From contig JAIGNY010002056.1 in the NCBI GenBank assembly GCA_020152595.1, forward strand, positions 124,001 to 188,000: a stretch of 64,000 bases of DNA, read 5' to 3'. Below the pieces are notes generated by a model that worked only from the letters and a program-made list of their open reading frames with translations, searched no databases and had not been told where the DNA came from. The translations under genes and the position numbers were made by a program. Of the stretch, positions 1 through 12,125 are shown piece after piece (position 1 is the first letter of the stretch; each line of letters starts with the position of its first letter). The DNA is from Chiridota heheva. Its lineage: Eukaryota; Echinodermata; Holothuroidea; Apodida; Chiridotidae.

Positions 1-410
1 TACACAGATAACCCATAGTCTGTGGATGTGCCCTATTGTTTTTGGTGGTGATATACATATTAATGAGTAGGCAGGGCTTAATGTAAAAATCTTGAAATGC
101 TCATATTTTGATAATCACATGTCTGTTTTGTTTTACATTTTGTAGAATTATGATGTTAGCTAGTTTGTTGTACATGTTCATTTTATATTTTAAAAAAAAA
201 AAAAAAAAAAGAAATTTATTAGTATGTATATAATGTAATTTTGATTTTGATGATATGATTTTGCTGAAAAGAACTTGTAAACAAGATAACTCACGAACGA
301 TTCATGCCATGTCAAATATTTTATAATATGCAATGACATGATATTTAAAACAAAATCAATCAACATGAAAAAAAGGCATCGGAAACACTTAATCTTTTGG
401 TTTAGGTTAC
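1..410 (+). repeat. 3' part of the 290-bp-module element (same family as 8334-9645)
   Basis: The sequence begins inside a module seen again several times at 8.4-9.6 kb. Shared landmarks are a stretch about an added 'agcccat' and 'tgccctattgtttttggt', then 'taatgagtaggc' and a 'ggcttaatgt' run. Its right end (a stretch with 'ggcatcggaaac') matches the right end of the 8.3-9.6 kb copy, so both copies share a terminus. No coding capacity is visible. The family is not recognised by name. Confidence 0.7.
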
Positions 411-1500
411 AGATGACATGGCTATTTGTCTGTCCGATAAATTACATCTTGAAATAAGTATCCTGGCAGTTCAGTTGGATTTTGCCCTGATTGGGAGGGG
501 GAGGGGGGGGGGCATGCTAGGAGTTAGGGTTGAGCCTACACTGACTATCCAATACAGGAGACATATGGCACATTCATTTGGCACATTCATTTTACCCCAC
601 AAGTCCCAACTGTTTTCTACATTTTGATTGGGAGATTAAATTTCCAACCCTGATATATGATATCTTTTCTTAAATCATTAACACAAAACCACAACTCCTC
701 CAGTGCTAAGCCATGCACAAAGCCTCAGTGTTATGGGAATTGGCCACTTACCAGCTTGTCAGTTATTGCATACATGGAGCTTTTGTGTAAAAGTGCACTC
801 AAGCAAAGTGAGACAACGATTATGTTGAATGAGGCTTATTCATGCAGATGATTTTCAACAAAAACGAAGTGATTTGAGTCTTAATTGTGGTTTCATGAAA
901 GACCAGTTTTTAATAGCTTTGGAAGTTCATCGTGTACCTCTTTTTGTTATGCTTCTTTTTTTTGTTTGACCGCTTTTTTATATTGTGCTTATAATTGATT
1001 TTCTACTGCTTTTTTTTTTTTTTACTTCTAATTGATTATTTTGCTGCTTCTTGATATATTATCGCTAATTTATGTTTTACCACTTTTTATAATTCAATTG
1101 CATTTTGATATTGCATGAAGTATATCGGTATATTGCATAATCACATGATTGGATGCATGAAAGTGGTGTTTTGGGTTTGTTTTGGTATATTTGGAAGAAA
1201 TTTTTTTATTTTTTATTTTTTATTGTTGCATGAGATACCTTTATAACATATTGTTTGGTACATTTTGAAGCATGTGGTTTCATAAGGTAAGACTTCAGAA
1301 GTTGAAGAAGAACAAAAAAAAAAAAATATATATATATTTTTGCTGCATGTAGTGCCATAGCCAGCATTTAAAAAGTTTGAAGGTTCAGCCTCACCATTTT
1401 GCCTCTAAAACTCCCTCCTCCAATGCTGGTAGGTTAGTTCTATCATTGAGGTAGAAGAGATGGTTCCATTTATATATTCATGAAATTAATTACAGAATTA
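411..1500. other. Gene-free stretch, AT-rich
   Basis: I see no exon with matching splice signals and no protein similarity here. There is a G-rich run near 498-511, homopolymer T and A runs near 1008-1023 and 1313-1340, and general low complexity. Short open frames at 418-627 and 657-851 look like chance. Confidence 0.6.
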
Positions 1501-1504
1501 CTTT

Positions 1505-2080
1505 AGTGGTTAAGCAAAAGTCTTTTATGAAAGAAGGACTTTAAAAGAAACAAAATAGTGAAGAAAGCATCCAAAAATCATTTTCTGTGAAGGAGATATC
1601 TACAGTAAGTTTAAAGTTTGGTATCATTTGTGTAGAAACAACTGAAATCAGACTAGTTGTGATGTCAAAGCCTCAGATTCCTCAAAGTCTTTATGTATTC
1701 TATTATATTTTGTTCTGCGATTTTGTGGCCCAAAAACCATTGTGTTAGGAAAGTAGTAAAACATATTCTAGTAAGGGTAATAGTAATTTATCACCTGAAT
1801 AAAGTTAGAATAAAGATAATTTTTATAGTAAAATAGTTGAATAGATTTTCTTTGAAATACATTAACAGTTGTTAAGAATGTGAGGATAAGGGCGCCAACC
1901 TTCAATAGTAGACTTACTACACCAGTCATTTCTACCAATATACGGCAAAGCTTTAAACTTGATATCTGTTTAGCGGAATAAAGTTTTGTAATGTTCTTTC
2001 TTTTTTTTACTCACTATTTTTGTTTCCTTTGAAGTCCTCCTTTATATGAGATGGAATTGTTTGACCACTGAACTAATCCT
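1505..2080. mobile_element. MITE-A copy, near full length
   Basis: The left arm (agtggttaagcaaaagtc onward) and the right arm ending in 'gaccactgaactaatccttt' are reverse complements of one another over 100 bp or more. The middle has the family landmarks 'gaaatcagactagttgtgat' and 'gacttactacaccagtcatt'. The arms begin or end with the 'aaaggattagttcag' terminus. No transposase frame is present, so it is non-autonomous. It lies 5' of the first visible KIAA0319L exon and is followed directly by a head-to-tail array of extra right arms. Confidence 0.8.
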
Positions 2081-2590
2081 TTAACAGAAAAAGATTTTTG
2101 AATGCTTACTCCACCATTTTGTTTGTTAAAATCCTCTTTCGTATGAGATAGACTTGCTTGACCACTGAAGTTATTCTTTAATGGATTAACATTTTTGAAC
2201 GCTTTCTTCACCAATTTGTTTCTTTTAAAGTCATCTTTCATATGAGATGGACTTGCTTGACCACTGAACTAATCCTTTAATGGAATATGATTTATACACA
2301 CTTTCTTCACCAATTTGTTTCTTTTAAAGTCTTCTTTTATATGAGATGGACTTGCTTGACCACTGAACTAATCCTTTAACAGAATAACATTTTTGAATGC
2401 TTTCCTAACCATTTTGTTTCTTTTAAAGTCTTCTTTTATATGAGATGGACTTGCTTGACCACTGAACTAACTAATCCTTTAATGGAATAAGATTTTTGAA
2501 CACTTTCTTTACCATTTTGTTTCTTTTAGTCTTCTTTCATATGAGATGGACTTGCTTGACCACTGAACTAATCCTTTAATGTAAAATAAA
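2081..2590. repeat. Tandem array of MITE-A right-arm units (about 96 bp each)
   Basis: The MITE-A right arm is repeated head to tail about five to six times, each unit running from a 'ggaataagatttttgaa' core through 'accattttgtttctttta' to 'gacttgcttgaccactgaac'. The units are diverged, so this is not an assembly echo. There is no intervening MITE middle, so arms alone have been duplicated. Confidence 0.8.
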
Positions 2591-2599
2591 TTAACCTTT

Positions 2600-3145
2600 C
2601 TGACACTGTATGGCATACATACATCATCGGACAATTTATTATTAAGCTTATATGTTAATTCATTGTCTTTTAATTGACCCCAATAAGTACGGAAATAGGC
2701 CACCCCCACCATAGCAATGCTGTAAGTATGTGGGGCAATAAACCTTAAATCTGCAATCATGCATGACCAATGCAATGATATTTGGATATCATGTGGCCTG
2801 CTGCAAGTTTTGATGTTTATGGCACTTTGCCGGATCTAATAAATAAAATTCTATTTGCTTAACATTCTGGGTAATGGAAATCGGATTAACAAACCCGTAG
2901 CTGGCCTGTAAGCACAATTTTTGTTCACTATTTTGTCTTCACTCAAGTCTGTGTGCAGAAATTTGTTTTGTGCAGTGCAGTATATCACATTGACTGCATG
3001 AGTGCGCGCCGTTAGCTAGCTGTACTGTACCAGTACAGCGTAGGATTTTTGTCCCACTTAGTTATGCAGATTTTGTAGCTAGGCAAATTCATACAGTGAT
3101 TGGTTTAAAAAGCTGTCAATCATCTAACTTGGAGATATTAATTAT
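2600..3145 (-). repeat. Interspersed repeat R2, reverse orientation to 21555-22060
   Basis: Reverse-complement matches to 21555-22060 cover several hundred bp. They include a conserved 'gattgacagctttttcaacc' region, the 'ctggtacagtacagctag' segment and the 'accatagcaatgctg' stretch. No open frame is shared, so this is probably a non-autonomous element. The family is not recognised. Confidence 0.7.
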
Positions 3146-3885
3146 GTCCCCAATTGCTAAAAAAACAAATGTGTTTTGAATAGTCACCTTACCTAAATCA
3201 ATATCCAATAATAAAGAAATAGATTTACATTTTTTTTTTCAAAGACTGAAATTTAGGCAAGATTCATTATTGAAATGCTTATTTTTACATGAATTATTTA
3301 AAGATTTCAGTTGTATGCCCTTTCACACATCCCCCTAGTGCATGTACTTACAACTTTTAAAACTTTGGTAAGCCATATGTTCAAAACCTAAATCTACTTT
3401 TTCATACAGTAGATTAGAGACTGTCCTAAATAGATTAAAAAATATTAGTTTAGTAGTTAGAAAGGGAACAAAGAAAGAAAATGCAAAGAAAGCAATTTGC
3501 ATATTTTATTTGCATATTTTGCATATTTTATTTTGTGATGATATATTACAATATTTTTTAATTTTTTTTTAATTCTTTGTTTTTAAATGTTTGTCATAAT
3601 TATTTGAAGTGGTGCAGTAAATTCTTACGAAAAGTTTTTGGTTTTTACCTTAGATTAATTCAAGCAGGAATAGACTTTCCCATCATATTCAGAAATTAAT
3701 ATTTAGGAAAGAAATTTTAAAGAATAATATTCAAGCTTTGGGAGCTTTCTGCACAGTCATGCATCATAAAGTTTGCATAAATTACAAACGGATCAAACTT
3801 TGATCAGCCAAAAACTGAAAGTGCTATTTTTAAAAATTTAAATACTTATCTGCTCTTAATGCTATTATTCAAACCAATTAATTGT
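3146..3885. other. Gene-free AT-rich stretch
   Basis: No exon, RNA gene or recognisable repeat is visible. It contains T/A homopolymers and a few direct 'gcatattttattt' repeats near 3497-3530. Confidence 0.55.
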
Positions 3886-3889
3886 TACA

Positions 3890-4125
3890 TAATATGATCT
3901 ATTGGGCATAATGACATTATGTACATAGTGAAATTATTATACACATAATGACATAATTATGCACATAATGCCATAATTTGCACATAATTATGTACATAAT
4001 GACAATTATGCAAATAATGACATAATTATGCATATAATGACATTATTTATGTACATAATGACATAATTGTGCACATAATGACATAATTATGCACATAATT
4101 ACATAATTATGCACATAATGGCAGC
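3890..4125. repeat. Minisatellite, about 20-bp unit (cacataatgacataattatg)
   Basis: About ten degenerate units of 'cacataatgacataattatg' occur in tandem. Each contains the palindrome 'cataattatg', so single strands can pair within and between units. Confidence 0.85.
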
Positions 4126-4359
4126 TTCAATGAGCTCATGAATAATAAATGAAAGCTACAACAATGAATGATTTCTTCCACACTGACAATGGCATTATAC
4201 TGTTTAATGTTTGTCATTTCTTACTGTTGAAGTGATTTACCTTGGTTGTGTTGCTTGCTCTCTTATACTGTAGTTAATAATGTTTCCTTTGGTGCAAATC
4301 CTGCAATGTTACTGTAGTTCATTTTTAGTATCTTTAGATGTGCTATTTATGGAAGTTGC

Positions 4360-4437
4360 AGATTAGGCCTAAAAGAGATTAGGCCTTTAAGAGATTAGGC
4401 GTAAAAGAGATTAGGCCTAAAAGAGATAAGGCGTTAA
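4360..4437. repeat. Short tandem repeat, about 16-17 bp unit (agattaggcctaaaag)
   Basis: Five imperfect copies of 'agattaggcctaaaag' occur in tandem. The unit carries an AGGCCT palindrome. 4440-5280 on the right holds nothing else that I recognise. Confidence 0.8.
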
Positions 4438-5280
4438 AGAAAAAAAGTGTATTTGTTTGACTTCCTCCGCCGCCCCTAAGGCACTTAATAATAGTGGCAG
4501 CATTTAAATTATTTAAAAAAAAATCAAAATCAAAATCTCTCTACTTCGTAAAAATGGTGTGAAAACCACATGTGTGTTGTGATATTATAGATATATTTGG
4601 CAAACACGAGCCACATGATAAAATTTGTTTGATCAAGTGGTCGCTCTGTCCCTCGTGCTGCTCCATGTGCTTCAAACACGCAGCCAGCCTTTGATTGGAT
4701 TTCAGTTGAAGAAAAAAGATGTTGGTCATCAGTGTGATAACGGTCTTTATAGACCAGCAAAAAGCATCATTCTTGTGTCAGCGATTTTCATGATTTTCTT
4801 CTTGTGCTTATTGATGAAAACTGTTTATGATAATAGCAGTTAAAAGAATAATGAAACAAATTAAAAACATGTTTTTTCCTGCCTCTTACAATTTTTCACA
4901 AGAAAGGGTTAAAGAAAAAAAAAAAAATGGCCTGAACTCAAAGTTTATAATACCTTGCTGCCCTCATTAATATTTCAAACAAAATTTAGTTAGCCACTCA
5001 TAAGATTATGAACAAGGAACATTCTAGGGATAATACTCCAGATTGTGCATGTGCAATATTGATCTCAAAATGGTATTGCTCTCTGATATACTATTGATCA
5101 TGCTGTCCACCTGTTGTTCAATATTAACACAACACCAATTCTAAAAATTGTTGAAGACTATTTATGAGCATGGTGTTAATATTACAAAATAGTCCACCAT
5201 TCCATGTATCACAGATTTGTATGAAAATTATCCACCACACATGAATATGTGAATTAGAAATTTTAAACAAAATGTCTAAA

Positions 5281-5652
5281 GGCCATTACACACCAAACGT
5301 GACGCGGCGAGCAATTTTGTAAACAAAATTGAATACAACAAAGGGAAAGGAACATTTTGACCTTGTTTTATAGATGGATCGTCATCGTATGACTTCAGAT
5401 GATAACTGAAAATTGATTTAAGGGGCGTTTCTACGCCCATTAAAGCAAAATTAAGTTTAAATTGATAGAAAATAGCGCCCCACTAAAGCAAATTGCTCCA
5501 GAGCTTGATCAAAACAGCATTTGTAGCATATTTCCCCAGTATCATCAAAAACTTTATTGTGTGTTAGCAAAAAGCTAAAGCATCATATCATATTTGTTTC
5601 CTGTATGATTATTTAAAAATAGCTTGCCGCGTTGCGTTGGGTGTGTAATAAT
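5281..5652. mobile_element. MITE-2 copy (terminal inverted repeat near 'ggcc(g/a)t(a/t)acacacc(g/a)aacg')
   Basis: The left end (ggccattacacaccaaacg) and the right end (gcgttgcgttgggtgtgtaa) form an inverted repeat. Internal landmarks are 'ggatcgtcatcgtatgactt' and 'ctacgcccattaaagcaaaa'. Related copies lie at 38273-38958, which is interrupted by a SINE, and, in part, at 49838-50110. There is no transposase frame. Confidence 0.8.
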
Positions 5653-5785
5653 GTATAATGCATATTTTCTGGGAAGTGTTTGCATGGTGGGTGGTATGTA
5701 TATATATATTTAGTGATTGAAACATATATTCTGGCTCAGCAAAAGATAAACCAAGTTTCTAAGGTCATCATATTTTGTTAATCAG

Positions 5786-5935
5786 ATTCAGCAGGTGTGG
5801 CCTTATCTCCTCAACCCAGCGGCACAACAACATCCAACCATACCATGCAAGGACTCGTTGAGAATACCAACTCGGACGTCATTCCATCTAATGCAATACA
5901 ACCTCCACCGGAGAAGAAAAGCGACCAGCTGGCCA
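5786..5935 (+). CDS. KIAA0319L: KIAA0319L-like exon: Ser/Thr/Pro linker, first visible
   Basis: The open frame reads ALSPQPSGTTTSNHTMQGL and continues with acidic and proline-rich residues. The 150-nt exon is flanked by AG and by the consensus donor GTAAGT-type 'gtaagt(a)', and is phase 1 at both ends, so it is a symmetric cassette. It carries one N-glycosylation sequon (NHT). It looks like the extracellular linker that precedes PKD1 in the family. Acceptors at 5786, 5792 and 5795 are all in phase, so the exact start is ambiguous. Sequence similarity alone is weak; splice phase and composition support the call. Confidence 0.6.
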
Positions 5936-6159
5936 GTAAGTATTTATACTGCAATGTAAAGACTGCTACCGCTAGGGGTTGATAGGAGGGACTTGTTATG
6001 TGCAAGAAAAATTGCTCTTCTCGTCACTTTGCCCCCATGCAAAATGTTGCATCCGTGGGTGACATGTTTTGTTTTATTTTTGTGATATATTACATTTGTC
6101 TCCTATGCTGCGCATCAACAACTGATGTTGCCACTTACAATATACCAAAAATGTGGGAG

Positions 6160-6476
6160 TTATAGGAGTCCGGTAGCTCAGTTGGTGCAGCGAATGACTG
6201 AAATGCTGGAGGTTCCTGGTTCAAGCCTCTCTAAAGCCTTGTCTAGATTTTTCACAGCTAGCTATGCAGACAGATATGTGGAAGTATGTCATCTGCAGTT
6301 CCTACTCCTCATCCAGCCTTTGGGAGAAGTAAACAATGGTCTGATGGGACTCACCATCCCTCGGATGAGGACATTAAATGGCAGGCCCGACGGCAAGAGA
6401 GTCATTCCCTCTGGTTCTCTGAACACTATTCGAGAAGAGAAGCGTGCAAACGCGGTGTTCATATCCCGGTTTAAAC
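6160..6476 (+). mobile_element. tRNA-derived SINE
   Basis: The head is tRNA-like: 'ggtagctcagttggtgcagc' resembles a pol III A box region and 'ggttcaagcct' a B box. The body follows with 'tgggactcaccatccctcgg', 'ggacattaaatggcaggccc' and 'gagagtcattccctctgg'. It is not a tRNA gene, because the acceptor stem does not close and it has a long SINE body. It lies in the intron between the two linker exons. Confidence 0.75.
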
Positions 6477-7555
6477 AATCAAGTTCCATTTCTATGGTCA
6501 TCAGCCTGTTGATGTTTAAAACGCAAATCGGAAGAAAAAGAATATATCTTGAATATTGGATATTCGATCTTGGATATTGGTTTCAATTGTGGAAAATACA
6601 CAGCTTAAAATGCACGGGATAGCATCAACTTGTTTACTTTGTTTAAGTGGAAAATACCCCCTCCCCCATTTATAGTGCTGTTTATTTGCGATTAATTCAC
6701 AACAATGCTTCACCCAAAAAATTGTAAAACAGAACTAACTTTTAAGTGTTCAATGAAAAATAAATGAAATTTGTGTGGAACTGGTACAGTTTCCACACAA
6801 ATAGACCATGCATTTTTGGAAAACAAATAGACCAAGAATCTCACCAAAATGCAAATATCATGTCTTGAAACAAAATGACCCTTTAGGCTAATACAACTAG
6901 TTGCAAATAAAGATCCTGGGTTTACATGATCTTCACACAGGTGTAGAAACAAAATATCAGCAAAACATGATGCCGATTTGGGGTCTTACTTCCCTGTATG
7001 ATCAAAGCTGTCACATTAAATTATGTACTGATATTACCCCAATTAGACCAATTTTGTTTTGAAGTGCACCAACAATTAGTGTAATTTAGTTCCGGCCGTG
7101 GTTTGTACTCGTACACTTGGGCACCCATACAGCATGTTCGCGATTGATTGTTTCAAAGTTTTACTGCAGGTTTTTGACGAGTTGCAAGTGATTAATAGCG
7201 ATTAATCCCAAATCGTTAACAGCACTATCCCCCATAGGAAAATTGGGCATCCCATAATAATACACACTAAAGGGAAAGTACACACTATGAAATTCTGTAG
7301 CAATGCTGTGCACTTTCCTTGGTGCAAACATTTTTGGCTAGGTGGAGCTTTGATAAATCTCAATTTGTAAAGAAAATTGCTATTATTTTTGGTTCGACAA
7401 GTTAATTTAGGAATTTATTTCATATTAGGTCAACCATAGAAATATCATATCATCATTTTGCATGTCTTAAGCACAAACTTCACAAATCACTATTATAGCA
7501 TTATGGATTCATATTTTATTTCAAGTTGGTTTAAGGAGCATAAAGCATTTGTATT
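6477..7555. other. Intronic stretch without recognised features
   Basis: I see no exon or element here. Open frames near 6516-6952 on the minus strand lack splice context and similarity. Confidence 0.5.
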
Positions 7556-7559
7556 TGCC

Positions 7560-8075
7560 AGCACATATAGCAGTTCGGTCCATGCCTCTGAACGGGAGAT
7601 CTCCTGATCGAGAGATTTTTGTCATTGTAACCCACAATACATCTTTCCAAATTCAAATCTCTCTACAGAAATACATAACGGTTACATAGGTTTAAGCCAA
7701 AGGTAGGAAAATTACATGCGAAATATTCTAATTTGATTGGTGCAACAGAACGATGAAATTAATTTCACTAGCGCAAATTTGACTTTCACCAGGGAATTTT
7801 AAAGTAATCTTTCAAAATTCATTTCAATTGTTTCTGAAGAGCAGATCTTAACATTTTAGTCACCAGCAAAAGCCCAAATTATACAGAAATATTAATTTCA
7901 ATAATATTTGCAAAGTATACAACTTTAGTATTACATAATTTAAAAAGCAAAAATTTTGTAACGGCTGAAGTTTTTAGCAACAGTTTAAATTATGGCCATT
8001 GCACATGTCTTGATCTCCCAATCAAGAGATCTCCCGATCGGGAGCTTGAACCGGACTACATGTTTATAGCTACGG
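7560..8075. mobile_element. Foldback/TIR element with 'gggagatctc' arms
   Basis: The left arm near 7569-7618 has 'aacgggagatctcctgatcg' and the right arm near 8012-8062 has 'gagatctcccgatcgggagc'. They are reverse complements over about 45 bp with a few mismatches, and about 400 bp of AT-rich DNA lies between them. No coding frame is present, so this is probably a MITE of unrecognised family. Confidence 0.7.
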
Positions 8076-8194
8076 TTTTGAACACAGCTAGGTGAGATAT
8101 ATTGTAGGGATGTAAATGCATGGTATATATATATATATATCATTATTATTGGACACATAAAATCTTTCATGCAGAGGTTTGCCACTAAGTTAAA

Positions 8195-10165
8195 GGATTA
8201 GTGCAGGGTCAATTGCTGTAATTCCATCTTATATGGAAAAAAAACTTTAAAAGAAACAAAATGGTGAAGAAAGCATCGCAAAATCTTATTTGGAGAAATT
8301 TATGTTTGAAGTTTGGTATTATTTTTGGTTCTGATGCGATAGCATCAGGCGTATGTAAGTGTGTATGTGTGTGTGTGTGATATGCCAAGCTTGCCAATTG
8401 TAAACACAATATTTCAAGAATGGTAAAGTGGAGTCATATCATATATTATACACAGGTAGCCCATGGTTCATAGATATGCCCTATTGTTTTTGGTGATGAT
8501 GGCATGCATATCAATTAATGAGTAGGCGGGGCTTAATGTATAAATCTTGAATGTTTATATTTTAACAACCACATGTCTGTTTTGTTTCATATTGGGCCTA
8601 ATTAGGATGTTATCTGGTGTGTACATCTTCAGGACATTAAAATGCTGAATTTTATTAATATGCATAGTGGGTGGGGCTTAATATGATTTTGCTGAAAAGA
8701 GCTTGTAAACACAGTATCTCAAGAACAGTCAACTGGATTCATGCCATATGTGGTACACAGATAGCCCATGATCTGTAGATGTGCCCTATTGTTTTTGATG
8801 ATGATGTCATGCATATTAATGAGTAGGCGGGGCTTAAAGTGAAAATCTTGAAATGTTCATTTTTTAATAACCACTTGTCTGTTTTGTTTCATGTTTGGTA
8901 TAATTATGATGTTAGCAAGTGTGTACATCTTCATGATGTAAAAACGTTAAATTTCATTAATATACATATTGGGCGGGGCTTAGTATGATTTTGCAAACAC
9001 GGTTTTTCAAGAACAGTAAACTGGAGTAATGTATTATATTGTACACAGATAGCCCATGGTTTTGCAGATATGACCAATGTTTGTGGTAGTGAGTCATGCA
9101 TATTAATAAGTGGGTGGGGCTTCAAGTGAAAATTTTGAAAAGGTGATAATGAGGCAGTGTTTGTCTGTTTTGTGTCATATTGGGCAAGATAATTTTGTTG
9201 GTTGTGTACATGCCTATGTTATCAACAGGTGTTATAAATATGCGTGATGGGTGTGGCTTAACATTAGAGCGCTACTGTAAATGATGTAAACATAAACAAT
9301 ATATCAGATTTATGCTATATGTGGTACACAGATGGGAAATAGTCTGTACGTATGTTCTAATGTTGTGGTAGTGATGTCATGAATGCTAATGAGTAGGTGG
9401 GACTTGCTGATAAATTCTTGAAATAGGATGAATGAGCAATTGTTTTTGCATAACACTTGCTTTGATGATGATGTTAATTCTACAAATGCTAATGTTGTCA
9501 ACATTTTTATTGATTTGCATGGTGGGTGTGGCTTATGAATAATTATGGAACAAATATTTTATGATATGCAATTACATGACAGTTAATACAAATTTTGCAA
9601 ATCAATCGGCTTTGGCATCAGAATTCACAAAACGTTTTGGTTCTGGTTGTATAAACGACTGAAATCATACTAGTTGTGACATCACAACCTCAGATTCCTC
9701 AAAGTCTTTATGTATTTTATTATATTTTGACTTACGATTTTGTGGCTTTAAAACCTTTGGATATGTCAGGAAAGTAGTGAAACGTGATCTAGTATGGGTA
9801 ATTATAGTATACCACCAGAAGAAAATTCAAGAGAAATAATTTAGATAGTAAAAAACTTGAACACATTTTCTTTGAAATACATTAAAACAAATTAAGAATG
9901 TGAGGAATAGGGCGCCAATTTTCCATAATGAACTTACTGCACCATCATTTCTACAAAGATGAGACAGAGCTTTGAAATTGAATATCTTTTCAACGGAATA
10001 GAGTATGGTAGAATACACATAAAGACTGAGGAGTTGGAACTAGTCTGATTTCAGTTGTTTCTACAGAAATGATACCAAACTTTTAACTTCCAATATCTCC
10101 TTAACAGAACTTTTGAAGGCTTTCTTTACCATTTCGTTTCTTTCATATAAGATGGATTTGCTGGA
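8195..10165. mobile_element. MITE-A copy split by a 1.3-kb insertion
   Basis: The left arm (ggattagtgcagggtcaatt; aaaagaaacaaaatggtgaa) runs to about 8323. The remaining MITE-A body resumes at about 9646 ('aaacgactgaaatcatacta') and runs to the right arm near 10165. The interrupted sequence matches uninterrupted copies such as 52631-53198, so the insertion came later than the MITE. Confidence 0.8.
8334..9645 (+). mobile_element. 1.3-kb insertion of tandem ~290-bp modules in MITE-A
   Basis: It is flanked by a 10-bp direct repeat 'tttggttctg' at 8324-8333 and 9636-9645, consistent with a target-site duplication. Inside are about four diverged modules of roughly 290 bp, each with 'taatgagtaggcggggctta'-type and 'tttgtttcat' landmarks. 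The left side has 'gcgatagcatcaggcgtatg'. A related piece lies at 1-410 and another at 24050-24370. No transposase frame is visible. Confidence 0.7.
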
Positions 10166-10365
10166 TTCCTTTACTAACAAAAATAAAATATTTCATGAAA
10201 TTAGTTGCTGATTACTCAATAAAAAAGGCATGGGATATTTAATGGAAGAGTTTATATAGGTTTATCTTGAACAGAATAAGAATTTGTATCTGCACATTTC
10301 ATATGACATGAATATGTATATCAGTAATGAATATGCATTAGTTTGAGCTATTCTTTCACCTAAAG

Positions 10366-10647
10366 CACCAGGTAGTTTTGTACCTCCTCTGACCTCAGCC
10401 CAAGCCATGCCCGTAGAAGCACAGGAGAACAGTAGTCAAGAAACCACGTCAGCTCCAGTCCAGTCTTCACTTGCGGACCTCTCCAGGCATTCCAGCATTG
10501 TTCCTCCAGCCACACCCACTCTACCGCCAATCGCAGGTGAAGGGCATACTAATGAGACGGGTAAAAGCCAAACTCCTCCCACTGTGCATGTTACCTCTGC
10601 TTCTACTACTGTCAGACTCATTACTCACACACCTTCCACATTGCACT
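10366..10647 (+). CDS. KIAA0319L: KIAA0319L-like exon: Ser/Thr/Pro linker, second visible
   Basis: The 282-nt open exon is rich in Ser, Thr, Pro and Gln (for example SLADLSRHSSIVPPATPTL). It has two N-glycosylation sequons, NSS and NET. It is phase 1 at both ends, with a good donor (gtaagt). Two tandem acceptors, at 10366 and 10372, differ by 6 nt and both keep phase, so two protein isoforms differing by two residues are possible. It probably forms the O-glycosylated stalk before PKD1. More linker exons could hide between here and 27 kb. Confidence 0.65.
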
Positions 10648-10899
10648 GTAAGTAGTTGAGCATATGCATGCTTTTCTGCATGTACCTGTAGTTTAACTTA
10701 TGAAAATTCTTATTTTAACCTTCCAGCAGTATAGCATGTGTCACTAACAATTGTTTTTGTCTTTCTGATGTTATTTGTTTTAGATTTCTGTTCGAATTCA
10801 TATTCAATTGACCAGTTCTGCTTGTTTGATTGTACTGTACATGACAGATGGAAAAAGAGATAAGATTGTGATTGAAGACTTCATATTTATACAAATAAA

Positions 10900-11525
10900 A
10901 TCTCTTAAAGGAATATTTCCATGTTTTTAAAGGAATGATCCGATGGTTTTAAAAGAATATTCCCATGTTTCTACATAACCTTTCATAAAAAGGGAACATT
11001 TTTAGAAACAATTTAGTACAAAAATCATGTTGATGTGTTATTCCACCAGGAGATATTCAAATTTGAAGGTTTACAAAAAATGCCAATAAATGAATAAGAA
11101 AAGGCTCAAACATCACAGCAACATATTCTGCCACAAAGTTGATGTATTTTGTTCAAATCTAGCATCCTTTTTATTAGTAAAACCTGCTAGAAAAATAACT
11201 TAATGAAAGTTAGGTATTTATATTCATTGTCAAATATACCCTACTTCAATAACATTTGGAAAATTGTTCTAATCATATACAGAAACAACCAATTAAACTT
11301 CAAAGAAATTACATAAACATTTGCAATGGAATTGTCTCTATGCCATCATCAAACACATTCATCAAACTGTACAAAAACTTTAAAATGCAATTGGGAAATC
11401 TGTAAAAATCCATATTTCCTGAATGGAAGATGATATCAACCTGATTTTTGTGCCAATTTGGCCTTAGAAGTATGCTCTTCAAATAAAATTTGACAAAAAA
11501 CCTTGGGAATATTCCTTTAATTTGT
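10900..11525. mobile_element. MITE-B copy (termini 'aaaggaatatt.cc')
   Basis: The left terminus (taaaggaatatttccatg) is repeated about three times in tandem near 10907-10970. The right terminus reads 'cttgggaatattcctttaat'. The ends are inverted repeats, and the inside shares landmarks with 40459-41039 ('aaaaatcatgttgatgtgtt', 'aggagatattcaaatttgaa'). There is no coding frame. Confidence 0.7.
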
Positions 11526-11859
11526 TTTTAAATTCATGTACCATGTCTAAGTAGGATGTCAAATGATCGAAAGGGACTTTACCAAGGTAGCACAGACCAT
11601 GTGGCATAAATTTGGGTGAGAATTAATAGATAAAGATGATTTGATGCATGGAAGCTTTATAAACAGTTTTAACCCCCCCCCCCCTCCCCCTTCTCCTTCC
11701 TCCTCCTCCCATCTGAATTGCTGTCATCACCCCTGCTTTCTTATAGGATGAAAATGTCTGATAACTTATTAGGGATGCAGTATGGTAGAAAGTGCATATG
11801 TATGTTCATTGTTACAAGGCTGTGTTTACCTGTTTTGTTTGTCTGTTTGTTGTTTGCAT

Positions 11860-12125
11860 CAACATATTTCACAAACTGATGATTAGACTGGGATTAAATG
11901 TGGTGTGGTTTTGTTACTGCTGAAGGAAGAAGGGATTATGATTTAAGATGTATTGGCACAGGGAAGGGCCCAAATGGAGGGGTGGGGATATTTTAATGTG
12001 AGGTTGTCTGTCAGTTGAATATCTCAAGAATTGATGATTGGATTTGGATGAAATTTGGTGTGTGGTTTTATTATTCCTTAAGGAACAAGTGATTTAAATT
12101 TGAGACATATTGGTACAAATTGAGG
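11860..12125 (+). repeat. Two diverged direct copies of a ~155-bp module
   Basis: 'gattagactgggattaaatg' with 'tggtgtggttttgttactgc' near 11880-11935 recurs as 'gattggatttggatgaaatt' with 'ggtgtgtggttttattattc' near 12032-12085. Each copy is followed by 'acatattgg(c/t)aca'. No frame is open across it. The rest of 11526-12880 holds a CCCC/CTCC run near 11670-11710 and nothing else that I recognise. Confidence 0.5.

Noticed and set aside
6165-6236. tRNA gene
   Set aside because: A and B boxes are present, but no closing acceptor stem is seen and a SINE body follows. The same reasoning was applied at 28430, 38298 and 56613.
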